From: Manduca sexta
Lineage: Eukaryota > Arthropoda > Insecta > Lepidoptera > Sphingidae
Length of the DNA: 64,000 nt
Direction of reading: 5' to 3'
NCBI RefSeq assembly: GCF_014839805.1
Contig: NC_051138.1
Coordinates: 4,586,983 to 4,650,982, forward strand
The notes under the pieces were generated by a model, which worked only from the letters and a program-made list of their open reading frames with translations, ran no database searches and was not told where the DNA came from. Positions 40,986 to 52,419 of this stretch are shown one piece after another. The position numbers and the translations under genes are program-made. Within the stretch, counting starts at the first letter, position 1; each line of letters begins with the position of its first letter.

Positions 40986-41422
40986 TTAGAAATGCACAAA
41001 TCAATGTAACAAATATTGGTAAAATACCCTATTATAAACCCATCCACCTTTTAATATTGTATGATAAAAAGCACAAAGATTAAGAGGGTAGATGGCGTCA
41101 CCTACATTTCCAATACAAAAATATTGAGCATATTATGCTGAGATGTCCACTACCTATCTTATAATTCGGCTGACTAGCGATAACAGATTATCCAGATGTT
41201 ATGAAAGATCTGTTTAATAATAATATTACATGCTCTGCAGCTAAAATTGATAATTTATTCTTCTTACGTTTATTTAATGTTCCTTTTTAAATGTTGAACA
41301 TGTGAAATAAATTATAGTTATTTAAAACCACACCGCTTCTGGTTCTACAATCAATGTTTATTGGATGTATTGATCAATTAGATCACTCAACGACATCTTT
41401 CTTTCTCTCTTTCTCTCTCACA

Positions 41423-41662
41423 TCACGAATTTATCCCCGAAGGGGTATGCAGAGGCGCAACTAAGGCACCCACTTTTCGCCAAGTGTGTTCCGTCCCATA
41501 ATGTGATAAGGAGCGAGCCTATTGCCATATCGGGCACAAATTTTAGACACCGGGCTGATATGGAGCAGAAAAACTATCACTTTGCCCGACCCGGGATTCG
41601 AACCCAGGACCTCAGAGCGCTGTCGTACGACGCATGCAGTACAACTACGCCACCAAGGCAGA
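41423..41662 (-). mobile_element. tRNA-headed SINE family A
   Basis: Near full length in reverse. The tRNA-like head is at 41585-41662 (complement of GGTTCGAATCCC at about 41590) and the body continues to CATCACGAATTTATCCCC. Confidence 0.7.
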
Positions 41663-41961
41663 CATAAATGTAGAATCTAATTATCACCAGAATACGATTT
41701 ACAGACTGCATTTTTGAATATTAGTACCTATATGTTGCGTCGGATTCCCTTTCGCAAAATATCACCACTCGCCACTGCCAGGTACACAGGTTTTATTATA
41801 ACTAGTTAACCGGAGTTTCTTTCTGTCTTTCTTCTTCAGGTAGTCATCGCATAGGAAGCTAGTGAAAGGTTAGTAGGTTAGCTGGTTTAGGGCCTTTACC
41901 GTTTTCACTGGTGAGGATCGCGACGCGTTCTATCCTTTGTCTTTATTAGGATTATTTAATA

Positions 41962-42290
41962 ATAATAATAATATCAGCCCTGTATTATATACTTGCCCAC
42001 TGCTGAGCACGGGCCTCCTCTACTACTGAGAGGGATTAGGCCTTAGTCCACCACGCTAGCCTAGTGCGGATCGGTAGACTTCACACACCTTCGAAATTCC
42101 TATAGAGAACTTCTCAGATGTGCAGGTTTCCTCACGATGTTTTCCTTCACCGTTACAGCGAACGATAAATTTACAAAGAATACACACATGATTTTTTAGA
42201 AAAGTCGGAGGTGTGTGCCCTTGGGATTTGAACCTGCGGACATTCTTCTCGGCAGACCATTCCACACCCAACTAGGCTATCGCCGCTTTT
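41962..42290 (-). mobile_element. tRNA-headed SINE family B
   Basis: On the minus strand the head has GGTTCAAATCCC (complement near 42222-42233), then a body with the conserved AGGAAAACATCGTGAGGAAA segment and a tail in the TAATAATAATAAT repeat. Related copies at 45297 and 48565. Confidence 0.65.
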
Positions 42291-42505
42291 TTTTAGGATT
42301 ATTTACATCGTTTTAATTCTTCTTTCCTGTCAGCCCGAGCTGACTTGTTTACTATGTACTCTTTCAGCTTTATAATGTTCAATGTTAAATGTCTGTAGTT
42401 ATATAAACGACTTAATTTAAGTAATAACTAGATATTCTCATGTACCTTAACTTATAAGTGCAACTATGTTCGCCTACGTGATGAATAAAGCATTTTATTT
42501 TATAC

Positions 42506-42787
42506 TAGTTGACCGGCAGCCGTTATCTCGTCTGAATAATGAATTTGCAGCGCACATTCTGTCAATCGCTGACAGTTATTTGAAACAATTAACAGTTATA
42601 TAAAATTAATATTTTCGTTGTTTTCTTAAATTTTCTCATTTTTCGCGCAATTTTTTGATTTTTTTCCTTTCATAAGAACCTTCTCCTGACAATAACAAAC
42701 ACAACAAAAATAGTGGAATCAGTTCAACCGTTCACGCGTGATGGCGTGACCAAGGGAACTAGGGATTCATTTTTATATATAGATAAT
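42506..42787 (+). repeat. Short dispersed element with ACTAGTTGACC start
   Basis: Begins TACTAGTTGACCGGCAGC and ends TTTTTATATATAGATA, the typical edges of short lepidopteran repeats. Non-coding. Confidence 0.4.
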
Positions 42788-43680
42788 TTTGTAATGATCG
42801 TCTGATGGTCGAAATTCGATCGTCGGGTTCTATATACTTACCTATTTGTAACACCTATTTTAAATAATTGATTTTCTGCACTTCACTTGGATCATGCTAA
42901 ATCTCTCAGTCCTCCGCGCGGGCAATGTCCTTAAAAATGGGTACATTTTCCTGTTACGTGTCAATATAAATAAATAATATTAACAGATGAATAAGTTTTA
43001 TAGAAATGGAAATCTACGAAAAATTATTGTATTTCTTTCTATAAATGAAATAATAAGATTTAGTAAGCAGTTCATTGACTGCAAGAACGCTGCCGTATAT
43101 ATGTCGATAAACAATATAAAGATGAAGATTCCAGATTTAAAATGAATGAAAAGGCCACGACACAATGTTTGACGATTTAGAGACTCTTGAGATATTAAAT
43201 GCTTAAGACCGCATTAATACACTAATCTGATCTCACCTTTGAGTAAAGATTTAAGATACCAAACTTTTTATTTTATAAATAAATCTTGAACGCCCGTTTT
43301 CAGCTGAGTCGGCCCTATTTTATAAACTTAACTCCGACATATTTTTTTTTTTTTATTACAAATTAGTAAGATTTCAAGTACAGTTGCCGACATTTGCTTA
43401 TTAATTAGCAACGACGCGATTTTAAGATGCTGACGTTGATGTCACAACGTGTCAACTGTCAACTAATAAGGCACTTGAGATTGAAATTGAGTGGGATCTG
43501 TTAACTTATACGTCTGTACCCATAACGAAATTGTAGCGGCGGGAGGGATGTGGGATTGTTGTTAGGACAAAATGCGTATTATAAAACCTTATTTTTTTAC
43601 TCTTAGTACCCGAACCATTGACTAGAGGGTGCGCGTGAGACTTATTTTTGTTTTGTTGAATACTCTTTCGTTTTTTGCTT
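42788..43680. other. Intergenic, nothing recognised
   Basis: AT-rich with a T tract at 43342-43355. No gene or clear repeat. Confidence 0.4.
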
Positions 43681-43845
43681 TACCCAGATTCCTTGGGGCG
43701 GTAAAATTCGGACCTCAAGCAGCAAGAACCCATGCTATTCCATTGGTTAAATGTCCTAGAATATACAATGGCTCAAAGGTCTTCCAAACTGGAATACAAC
43801 ATTGCTTATCTACAGCCGCTTGGCGTCAAAAAGGTACCTCTCATA
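43681..43845 (+). repeat. Degenerate copy of repeat C
   Basis: CTTCCAAACTGGAATACAAC and the following GCTTGGCGTCA match the repeat at 47450-47735. Old and diverged. Confidence 0.4.
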
Positions 43846-43868
43846 AGACTTACCACCCAATTATTTTT

Positions 43869-44107
43869 ATATACACACTCACGCCTTTTTCCCTGAAGGG
43901 GGAGGCAGTAGGGCTATTGGTGCACCCACTGGGTATTCTGTCCCATGAACTGATAAAGAGCGAGCCTATCGCCATATCAGGCACAAATTCCAGATTCCGG
44001 GCTCAGAATAAGTATGACAACCCAATATAACTTTGCCCAACCCGGGGATGGAACCCGAGACCTCAGCACTGCAGTTGTACCGTAATACAACTACGCCACC
44101 GAAGCTG
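43869..44107 (-). mobile_element. tRNA-headed SINE family A
   Basis: Reverse copy; the tRNA-like head complement is at about 44030-44107, with box B slightly mutated (GGGATGGAACCC). Confidence 0.65.
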
Positions 44108-44487
44108 TATTATTAATTATTAGAAGAAATACACATTCTATAAGTTTCATATTATATCAACGAATAACAAATATTATTTTTATTACAACTCGTGTATGCG
44201 ATAACAATTGCACATAGACAATAAAATTGTGTTAATTGCTTTTAATACAGCAAATAAATTAGTCAAATCGTCACGAGGAATTGTTATCAATAAGCTATAA
44301 TATAATAAACCAATGTTCAATAAATACATAGTACGTTAGGGGTGGTTGATGTATCAAACATATTTATTTATTTCATGAATTTATAACCTTCTCATAACTA
44401 CATATAAAACATCGCTTTGTACTCGAATAAATTAGGAGGAGGAGTACCTTTAGGTAGACTGATGTGAAAAAATACCTTTTTTATAAA

Positions 44488-44670
44488 GGAGCACGGCAAA
44501 GTGAGCCAGCTGCACCTGATGGTAAGTGGAGTGGGGTCCAATAGAATGTCGACTGACGAGAGATGATTACCCCTCGGCGGTCGACACAATTATGCCGGCC
44601 TGAGAGAACTGGATATGCACTGATCCCGGAACGCGACACACTTACATGGGCCACTATGGCGGGTTTTAAC
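44488..44670 (+). repeat. Repeat D
   Basis: Contains GGGGTCCAATAGAATGTCG and CCCGGAACGCGACAC. Shared with 60418-60690 and, inverted, with 1290-1545. Non-coding. Confidence 0.55.
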
Positions 44671-45013
44671 TCCTTTCAACTATTTAAATTAATAAATAAA
44701 CCGGTAGAGCACATTTCACAAAGAGCTTCAATCAGAAGAACCGCGCACAAACAAATTTCATTATAATACTATTTACTGATTTTTATTTTGTTTTATTTAT
44801 TAGTATATTTTTTAAATTCCTTTATAAAAAAATGAGGCCGGAACTTTTAAACAATGACAGACTAAGCAAAAGCTGGTGACCTTAAAAATAGAAATGATTT
44901 TAAAAAGAAAGAAAAATAGGGCTATCCACTATTCGCGCAAATACCATTTTCGACAACCAAGGACGTGAACCAAAGCTTTTAAAAATTAAATCACGACTTC
45001 AATAATAACATAC

Positions 45014-45020
45014 TATAAAT
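45014..45020 (+). promoter_or_regulatory. Candidate TATA box of the small secreted-protein gene
   Basis: TATAAAT 76 bases upstream of the proposed ATG. A TCAGT initiator-like motif lies at 45077-45081, farther than usual from the TATA box, so the start site is uncertain. Confidence 0.3.
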
Positions 45021-45095
45021 GTTCACGATACCACAGTAAAATTTCCAAACAGCGGCGGATCGACGGAGTAGGTACATCAGTTCAAAGTTGTCGCC

Positions 45096-45156
45096 ATGAC
45101 GGGCCACAACAGAATACGTATACTGATATTGTTTTTAACTGTCGCCTTTATTTCTG
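45096..45156 (+). CDS. Small gene exon 1: signal peptide
   Basis: 61 nt from the first ATG (context GTCGCCATGA, acceptable for an insect start). Encodes the signal peptide and ends one base into Gly; donor GTAAGTG at 45157 is a strong consensus. Confidence 0.6.
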
Positions 45157-48071
45157 GTAAGTGAAGACTCAATAAAATAGCACTAATGGAAACGTATAAA
45201 CTTTATATTATTACGTTTCTCATTATAGGAGTTGATCTCTTTTATTAATAGTTTTAGGTCTTTAGGCCATCACGCTAGTTATCATCTTTTGTGAATTATA
45301 GCTTGCTTTAACGGTGAAGGAAAACATCGTGAGGAAACCTGCATACTTTAGACATTCTCTATAGGAATTTTGAGGGTGTGTGCAGTCTACCAATCTGCAC
45401 TAGGCCAGCGTGGTGGACTAAGGCCTAATCCCTCTAAGTAGTAGAGGCCCGTGCCCAGCAGTGGGACAGTATATAATACAGGGCTGGTATTATTATTATT
45501 ATATTATAGATTTCTAAATAAAAAAATATTGATTCGAAAAACCGACGCGAGCTCGTATTTCAAAATATTTCTTTTTTTTTTTTTAATTCATACGTCACTT
45601 CTTGCGACATTTGATAACATGACATAATGTGTAATGCGTAGTTTAACAATTTATAACTTTACTAATAATATTTTTTATTTAAGGAAATTCTATTCCATGC
45701 AACAAAGGAGGGTCAAGAAAATCGGGTAAACAAAGTGCCAAAAATCTTTTTATAATAATGATAATATTTTGTATCTTAGTAGAATATGTAGGCTGCCTAA
45801 CCTCTTTTTAAACTAAACATTGCTGGAAACATTTTCTCATATTCCAACCATAATAAGATCTCGCCAGAGGTTTGGATAATTATTTATATAACGTCCTAAT
45901 TTAGATTGCACTGAATATTCCAGCTCATTATGTTTTATCATAAGCTTACTATGGCTCCCTCGCACCCATGACAGTGATAACTAACGCCATCTTTTGATAG
46001 CAATTGAAAGTTACAGAATACTGTGCCGGTAAAAAATGTACATGAGTATTAAAATAAATGTGCGTAACGAAATAGTTATTACGAAATATTTTTACGTTTT
46101 TTTCCGTCTCATGTTGATTTGGCCATATGTTAATTAATAAAAAGTGTTTTAAAACAAAAAAAACGTAAAATTCATATTTGGTAAAAACTATTTCGTTACA
46201 CACAATTATTTAAAAAATATGCTCAATTATTGTTTTAAGATTATTATGTCAACAAGGGCTTCCTAGTGGCATGAACAGTATAAAAACCACCATCTCTTGA
46301 ACCATTATTTAAAATTTCATTGTGAATATCCTTTTAATTTATTTTTATTTTTCTTTTAGGTGGGCAAACTAAGAGTACCGAAAACAGCAAGGGAACACCG
46401 GGCGGTGTTAATGTAGAAATAAACAATGTCAATCAAATAGGTAATGTGTGATATTATTATGAGTTATTTGTAATCCTACAATTGTAATAATGGAAGTGTT
46501 TGTGGTGATGTTTGTTACTCAAAACTGTAAAACCGCTGATTAGATATGGGTAAAATGAGGCACACGAATAAACAAAATTATTTATTAATATAATGTGGTA
46601 TTTAGTGGCGAAGGATGAAATTTTTCGCATAGGAACCCGACACAACATACAGGTACTAATAAAAAGCATTAATGCGGTCTGAAAATCTTTTTAATGATCG
46701 TTGGATCGGTCGTTGATTTTACATCAATTACGAAAGGGAAGTCAGCCGGGATCGGGTTATATGGACTCTTCACCACTCGTGCTATTTTATTCCGAAAAAA
46801 TGAAGTAATTGTCATGGAATATTTAGTGCAGTCTAACCTTTATTAGTACGAATTAAAGATCTAATTCCAATATACATTCAATATAATATTGTCACCTGCG
46901 GAAATGTTTGGAGTTTATTATAACAATAATCCGGTACAAATAAACTATTACCAACCTTAATCAGTAATCATTATAAGGAACCTTATTCTATGTCAGTGTA
47001 AACTCATAACGAATGCCTCGGTGGCGTAGTTGTAGTTATACATGGTACAAGTAGGGCTAACGCGCTGAGGACCTGGGTTCAAATACCAGGTCGAGCCAAA
47101 ATAATGGTGACTGGGTTTTTCCATCTTAAAAATTACTCAGTCGCAGCTCAAAGTCAGGAAGTTGGCGGTGTGATACCCCCGTGCCTCGGAAAACACGTTG
47201 GTCCTGCGCCTGATCTCTCTCTGGTCATGCGTGATTGCCGTCTCATCGGACAATGAGAGTGAAGGATCAGAGAGTGCACCTGTGTATTGCGCACACACTT
47301 GTGTACTATAATATCTCCTGCGCACCTGGCTGATTTCAAGGAGGGTTTCAAACTCATAACTCGTTGTTATTATCTTCGTGACATTAGCGTGGAATGATGT
47401 TCTGTCCGACAATTTCTATAATTTTATATTGCTTTGAATAACGAGACGAACTTGCCTTTCGCTTGATGGTAAGCGATATGACCGCCCATTAACAATAGAA
47501 ACACCATCCAACACTTTAAATTACAAAGTATTATTAGGTATTCCACAGCACTCGCCATCCAGAGACGTGGGATGTTAAGTCTTATTATGTCCTGTAGTTA
47601 AACTGACTACAATGTCCTTCAAACCGGAACACAACAGTGACTACACACTGCTGCTTGGCGGCAGAAATAGACATTGCGATGGTACCGACCCCAGGCGGAC
47701 TCTCACATATGCGCGACCTACCACCAGTAAAAACTCATAACTCGGCCGTGTTATCTGCGAGAAATCTGCGTGGAATGATATTCATTATACCAATTTCTAT
47801 TGTTTTAAACGCGACGACGCGTTAGTGCTTATTATGCTATATCAAAATACCGTGTGGCATAGAGAATAAGGCTCTAAATCATTGAAATGTGTTCTTATGT
47901 GCAGGTAATGGTTCCGGCGGATATGGATATAGTCCATATGGATATGACTACGACTATGATTATTCCTACGTTCCAGTGGAAAGGGTTCCTGCACAGCCAA
48001 AATCGTACTGCGGACCCAACACAGTTGTGCGTATGACATATGGGGTTGACTCAATCGTCACATTAATTTGA
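45096..48071 (+). CDS. Small secreted Gly/Tyr/Asp-rich protein gene, four coding exons
   Basis: Gene-level entry for joined exons 45096-45156, 45684-45725, 46360-46440 and 47905-48071: 351 nt, 116 residues. All three introns are phase 1, as in the large gene. Residues 1-21 form a signal peptide: MTGHNRIR, then a hydrophobic ILILFLTVAFIS core and Gly. The mature part begins with a Cys-containing basic stretch (NSIPCNKGGSRKSG), then a polar GGVNVEINNVNQ segment, then GGYGYSPYGYDYDYDYSYV, and SYCGPN near the C-terminus. Two Cys in the mature chain could pair. I do not recognise the family. Co-location with the sericin-like gene and Tyr/Gly richness suggest a silk or cuticle component; inference only. 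Confidence 0.6.
45297..45495 (+). mobile_element. SINE family B, partial
   Basis: In intron 1 of the small gene. Has AGGAAAACATCGTGAGGAAA and the GTGGTGGACTAAGGC... block, ending in TATTATTATTATTAT. It lacks the tRNA head. Confidence 0.6.
45684..45725 (+). CDS. Small gene exon 2
   Basis: 42 nt, acceptor TTTAAG at 45683, donor GTAAAC at 45726. Encodes GNSIPCNKGGSRKSG across the junctions. Contains the first mature-chain Cys. Confidence 0.55.
45726..46359 (+). other. Small gene intron 2
   Basis: AT-rich, no gene or recognised repeat. Ends in a pyrimidine tract and TTTTAG at 46354-46359. Confidence 0.45.
46360..46440 (+). CDS. Small gene exon 3
   Basis: 81 nt, acceptor CTTTTAG at 46359, donor GTAATG at 46441. 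Encodes a polar GGQTKSTENSKGTPGG then VNVEINNVNQIG. Confidence 0.6.
47013..47098 (+). mobile_element. SINE family A head fragment
   Basis: In intron 3 of the small gene. tRNA-like: TGCCTCGGTGGCGTAGTTG, then GGTTCAAATACC as a mutated box B. Confidence 0.6.
47450..47735 (+). repeat. Repeat C
   Basis: Starts near TTCGCTTGATGGTAAGCGAT and runs to GGCGGACTCTCACATATG. Inverted copies at 55190-55565 and 58305-58545. A SINE-sized lepidopteran dispersed repeat without coding capacity. Confidence 0.6.
47905..48071 (+). CDS. Small gene exon 4 (terminal)
   Basis: Acceptor TGTGCAG at 47904, phase 1, stop TGA at 48069-48071. Encodes NGSGGYGYSPYGYDYDYDYS, then VPVERVPAQPKSYCGPN and VVRMTYG with a short hydrophobic end. 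AATAAA at 48142. An internal donor (GTATGA at 48031) could instead splice to an acceptor at 50238; see findings. Confidence 0.6.
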
Positions 48072-48141
48072 TTTAAATTTTTTAATTTTATTTTAACAAT
48101 TGTGTATGGAGATAAGTGTAAGAAGAAGATGCCTAATGGCG

Positions 48142-48147
48142 AATAAA
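48142..48147 (+). terminator. Polyadenylation signal of the small gene
   Basis: AATAAA 71 bases after the stop of exon 4. Confidence 0.5.
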
Positions 48148-48564
48148 AAAGAAATCCTGAAAATATTTCTAATCGATTTTGTTGACCTTGTAACAAGAAA
48201 ATAGGTGAGAAGGACCAAGAAGTTAAATTCAATGCCAAATCAAAGTCATACAGTATTTTTTTTATTAAAATGCAACTATACAAAGTTTGCAAATCGTTCC
48301 GAAAATATATATATAATTACATACCACTAATTGTTGGATGAGATACTGACAGGATATTTGAATAACTTGTACACAAGTAGAGCACTAACCGGGAATCGAA
48401 CGTATAGTCTCTCAATCATTAACTAACTACTGTACCATTAGGTAAATTTATTATCTATATAAGTAATTACAAGTTTCCACTAATATAGATATTTCTTTTC
48501 AGTATTCACTCTTCAGTTTCATTGTAAGTATTTATTTATGTACTATTTAGTATTAATAATATAA

Positions 48565-48868
48565 TATAAGTATTATATACTGTCCCACTGCTGGGCACGG
48601 GCCTCCTCTACTGAGAGGGATTAGGCCTTAGTCCACCGCGCTGGTCTAGTGCGGATTGGTAGACTTCACACATCCTCAGAATTCCTATAAAGAGCTTCTC
48701 AGGTATGCAGGTTTCCTCACGATGTTTTCCTTCACCGTTAAAGTAAACGATAACTTACAAAGAATACACACATAATTTTTAGAAAAGTCAGACGTGTGTG
48801 CCCTTGGGATTTGAACCTGCGGATATTAGTCTCAGCAGTCCGTTCCACACCCAACTAGGATACTGCTG
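48565..48868 (-). mobile_element. tRNA-headed SINE family B
   Basis: Reverse copy of the 41962-42290 element; box B complement near 48807-48820. Confidence 0.65.
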
Positions 48869-49090
48869 TTATGCTATTTAGTCTTAATTCAATAAAAAAA
48901 GCACCCACAAATACACAGAATACACGGATCATCCTACTCAATATGTTAATTTTACATCTATATTGATTTAAAAGACAATGAACTGCGAATTTGCTCTAAA
49001 AGTTTTGAGTTCCTTGCCTTTGCTTAAAAGTAGGCGCATTCGGGTGATTTGTAATATGGTAAAGTGTATGCACCACCGCTAGACATAAAT

Positions 49091-49330
49091 ATCACGAATT
49101 TATCCCCAAGAGGGTGGGCAGAGGTGCAACCAGGGCATCCACTTTTCGCTGCATGTGTTCCGTCCCATGATATGATTGATAGGGGGCGAGCCTATCAGGC
49201 AGAAATTCCAAACTCCGGTCTGATACGAAATAGAAAAACCCAAATATTACTTTCCCGACTCAGAATTCGAACCCAAAACTGCAGAGCGTTGTCGTTCAGC
49301 ACACCCAAATGCAACTACGCCACTAAGGAA
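49091..49330 (-). mobile_element. tRNA-headed SINE family A
   Basis: Reverse copy with body start ATCACGAATTTATCCCC and head end ACTACGCCACTAAGG. Diverged from 41423. Confidence 0.65.
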
Positions 49331-49460
49331 GTCACCGCCATCCACGCACCTAAAACCATCCCTAAACATAAAATATGAAAAAATACTACGAAATATGCTT
49401 TTGTGATAACATCGGCTATTCAACAACTGATAATTTAACCGTCCGTGCATATTGCAATTT

Positions 49461-49736
49461 TACCCCCTTATTCATAGACGTTATTTATGTAAGGACGGAG
49501 CATGGCTGTGATAACAAGTCTGTTTTTCTGTGTTGACGGCATGGCAGCCTTCGCAGTGCGTAGACATAGGGCCGTTGTGATTGGCTAATATTGAGATACA
49601 ACTTGAATCTAATTGGCTGTCAGATAAACAAAGCTGAACAAACAGCAAGCCGTCAGATAAACAAAGCTGAGAAACAGATTTGTTATCATAGCAATGCTCC
49701 GTCCTTAGATAAATAACGTCTATGAATAAGGGGGTA
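49461..49736. mobile_element. MITE with long inverted repeats and TA flanks
   Basis: About 276 bp. Ends CCCCCTTATTCATAGACG and CGTCTATGAATAAGGGGG are perfect inverted repeats that continue imperfectly for about 55 bases (to GATAACAA / TTGTTATC). TA on both sides, as in mariner-type insertions. Internal direct repeat CAGATAAACAAAGCTGA (twice, 49621 and 49653). No coding. Confidence 0.75.
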
Positions 49737-49799
49737 TGTCTTTGAACACATATTAAGTTTATTTGCTTTTTTTTATTGTTCTACCTTGTTTTTGATTCG

Positions 49800-50170
49800 A
49801 CTGTCTCCCTGGCGTAGTTGTATTACGGTACGACTACTGTGCTGAGGTCTCGGGTTCGATCCCCTCGTGCAGTGATATTGGGTTGCATAATGATTTCTTA
49901 TGTTTAAACGAATGTTAGACATTAATATTGTAACTTTGACTTTGCGGATGAACACCCGCACCGTGACCACCAAGTCTGCAAAGTCTTTGAAACTTCAGGA
50001 GAAAATTAAAATATAAAATCCGTGATAAAATCCAAAAAACTGTTTAATTTTAATGATATTGGGTTTTTCTACTCCGTAATAGCTGGAAGTCTGGAATTTG
50101 TGTCCGTTATTGCGGTAGGCTCTCCCCTATTACATCATGAGACGGAATACGCTCGGCAGAAAAGAAAGAT
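49800..50170 (+). mobile_element. SINE family A fragments
   Basis: tRNA-like head at 49800-49865 (GGTTCGATCCCC), and a separate body fragment at 50055-50165 (GGGTTTTTCTACTCCGTAAT). Confidence 0.5.
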
Positions 50171-50238
50171 TAAAGTCGTCATTGTGTGAATGTGTGAGTG
50201 ACATGAATTATAATCAATTGTCTCACGTTTATTTTCAG

Positions 50239-50286
50239 TATTGCGCACTGGACTCCGTTAAACGGATCTTGGGAGGCGGACTGTAA
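50239..50286 (+). CDS. Possible alternative terminal exon of the small gene
   Basis: Acceptor TTATTTTCAG at 50238. In one frame it reads YCALDSVKRILGGGL then TAA (50284-50286). In the phase that fits the GTATGA donor it stops after seven residues. Neither is clearly better than the unspliced exon 4. Confidence 0.2.
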   Translation, partial: YCALDSVKRILGGGL

Positions 50287-50289
50287 ATC

Positions 50290-51850
50290 AAACTGAAGAT
50301 GGCGACGACAAATCCCCCATTCAACATTGCCATTAGATTTAAAGAAACAATAAGTCCTATCAAAATATAATCCCTAAATCCCGTCTTCTGCTCGATAAAT
50401 CGCATTTATAATTGGTAAAAATTAAAAATTTTCGCAACTCAAAACATTTCAGAATACAGTAATTAAAATCTTATACAAAAACCACCACCCAAATAAAAAA
50501 TAAAAAAACTTTTACTTGTTTTACCTTCACTAACACATTTTTTCAGCGGCAAAGCCATCTAATGCCACCGAATGCATATTCGCTCCATGATTTGAATATC
50601 AAAAGAATTTCGTCAGCAAAATACATTGTGAATTTTGCGTATCTCTTTGAAGGTAGTGGATGTTCAATCCACGTGACAGATTCGCTCATAATGGCAACGT
50701 ATCGAATACAAAGCAGATGGGAAAGGCAAGAGAAAAGGAGCATCCGATACCAAATCTAATTTAAAGATAAATAGCCTTGCGGTAGCCTTTGGTTACATTT
50801 CGTTTACTTACCATCTTAAAAAGGTTGTGAGCGTGTGACAATTGTGTTCTGTTTTAGCTTGTTGAGTGATTTTTGGCTGACACACTATTACAAGGTTCCA
50901 TGTTCTATTTCTGCATATTGAATTATATATCTCACATAATTCTGTTTTTATTTCAGTAAAAATTCCAAATAATCTCGAAAGATACATAACGGAGATACCA
51001 ACCAAGGCTTATAGTTTTTTCTATTTTTTACTCACATATTTTTTTTTAAATCTCATTTCTTTGATATAAATAAAAATTAACATAGGACTTTGTAATAGTG
51101 AGCAAACGATTTATAAAAAGTAAGATAAAGCAGTGTTTAGCTATGGCAGTTTATAATATTACTATTATATTATATTTCTAAATTAATTTCGAAACATCAT
51201 TGGCTAATGCAAATTAAACCTATTTTAAATAAAGTATTCCAATTGCATGGGTTAATAAATTAATTCTAATATTAATATGTTAACAATTTTAAATAGGTAA
51301 GTACAATAAATGAACTGTTCACTGAGTTCGTAATAAAATTGCTTAGTATAAAAAGACATAAATATTAACACTTATTCACTTAGCTATTCTAATTTTTATA
51401 TTGGCCACCGCAGTACAGATTTATACTTACGTATACAGTTCTCTTAAAAGTAAAATACTGATTAATACAGGATCATAATAATATTGCGTTAATAAATGAA
51501 ATTCTGCCAAAAATTATCCATGAATATTTTTACAAAAAACTGCAGTTTTAATTTTCTGTTTTTATTATTTTTAAGTTTAATGCGATCATGGCGTGTCCGT
51601 GAGTATATTTTTGACTGAAAATGTGTTATTGCCGCTGCGACGAATTTTCTTAGAGTAGTAATGGCATTAGAGCTTGTAAAATTAAAATATTTTTTAATAA
51701 TATTTATTTAAAACGTAACTTACACTTTTTTATTTCCCATTATGATTCAAGTAAATGCTTGAAACTACCTTCTTCTTTATCTACTTACAGGCAGCATCAA
51801 CGCAAGCTAACCATTGTTTGTATAAATGTATGTAATGTATGTAATGTGTA
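50290..51850. other. Intergenic, nothing recognised
   Basis: AT-rich with scattered short open frames and no coding signature. Some low-complexity A/T runs. Confidence 0.4.
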
Positions 51851-51852
51851 GC

Positions 51853-52328
51853 CCGTAAAAACAGTTGAAAGCTTTAAGTACCTTGGCCATATCGTCACTT
51901 CCAGTGCAAGGGACGATGCAGATATTGAACGTCAACGTAGGGCTCTCTGTATTGTGGGCAACATGATTGCAAGGAAGTTCTATAAATCATCACCTGACGT
52001 GAAGTTGACACTTTTTAGATCGTTTTGCCAGTCGTTCTACACGTGTCAACTCTGGACTAATTATACAAAAAAGTCATATGGCAGTATAAGAGTAGCCTAC
52101 AACAACATCTTTAGGCATCTAATGGGTCTCAAACGCCACTGTAGTGCTTCTGAAATGTTTGTGGAGGTGGGTATTGATACATTTAACGCGATACACCGAA
52201 AACGCACCGCGTCCTTTATGGCGAGAGTTGCCTCAAGTAAGAACTCCATTATTATGAGTCTAGCTGATAGGCTGATGATGACGGCAACGTATCAGCGTTG
52301 GGTGGAGATGACCTCCAGACTATTATAG
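51853..52328 (+). pseudogene. 5'-truncated LINE, RT C-terminal end
   Basis: Open from about 51853 to a TAG at 52326-52328: VESFKYLGHIVTSS, then RDDADIERQRRAL, GNMIARKFY, SPDVKLTLFRSFCQSFYTC and HRKRTASFMARVASS. This is the typical post-YXDD end of insect LINE polyproteins; FKYLG is the RT domain-7 region. AATAAAGTATTATTATTATT at 52399 is its 3' tail. Intact over this part but lacks everything upstream. Confidence 0.7.
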
Positions 52329-52419
52329 TTATTCCTTTTTTAAATAGAGTAAGTTTGACATTAAAATTACATTTTTGTGATATGGATCATGGGTCTGCAA
52401 TAAAGTATTATTATTATTA

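Noticed and set aside
43629..44030. 133-codon plus-strand frame
   Set aside because: Covers a degenerate repeat C copy and a reversed SINE; no family resemblance or promoter.
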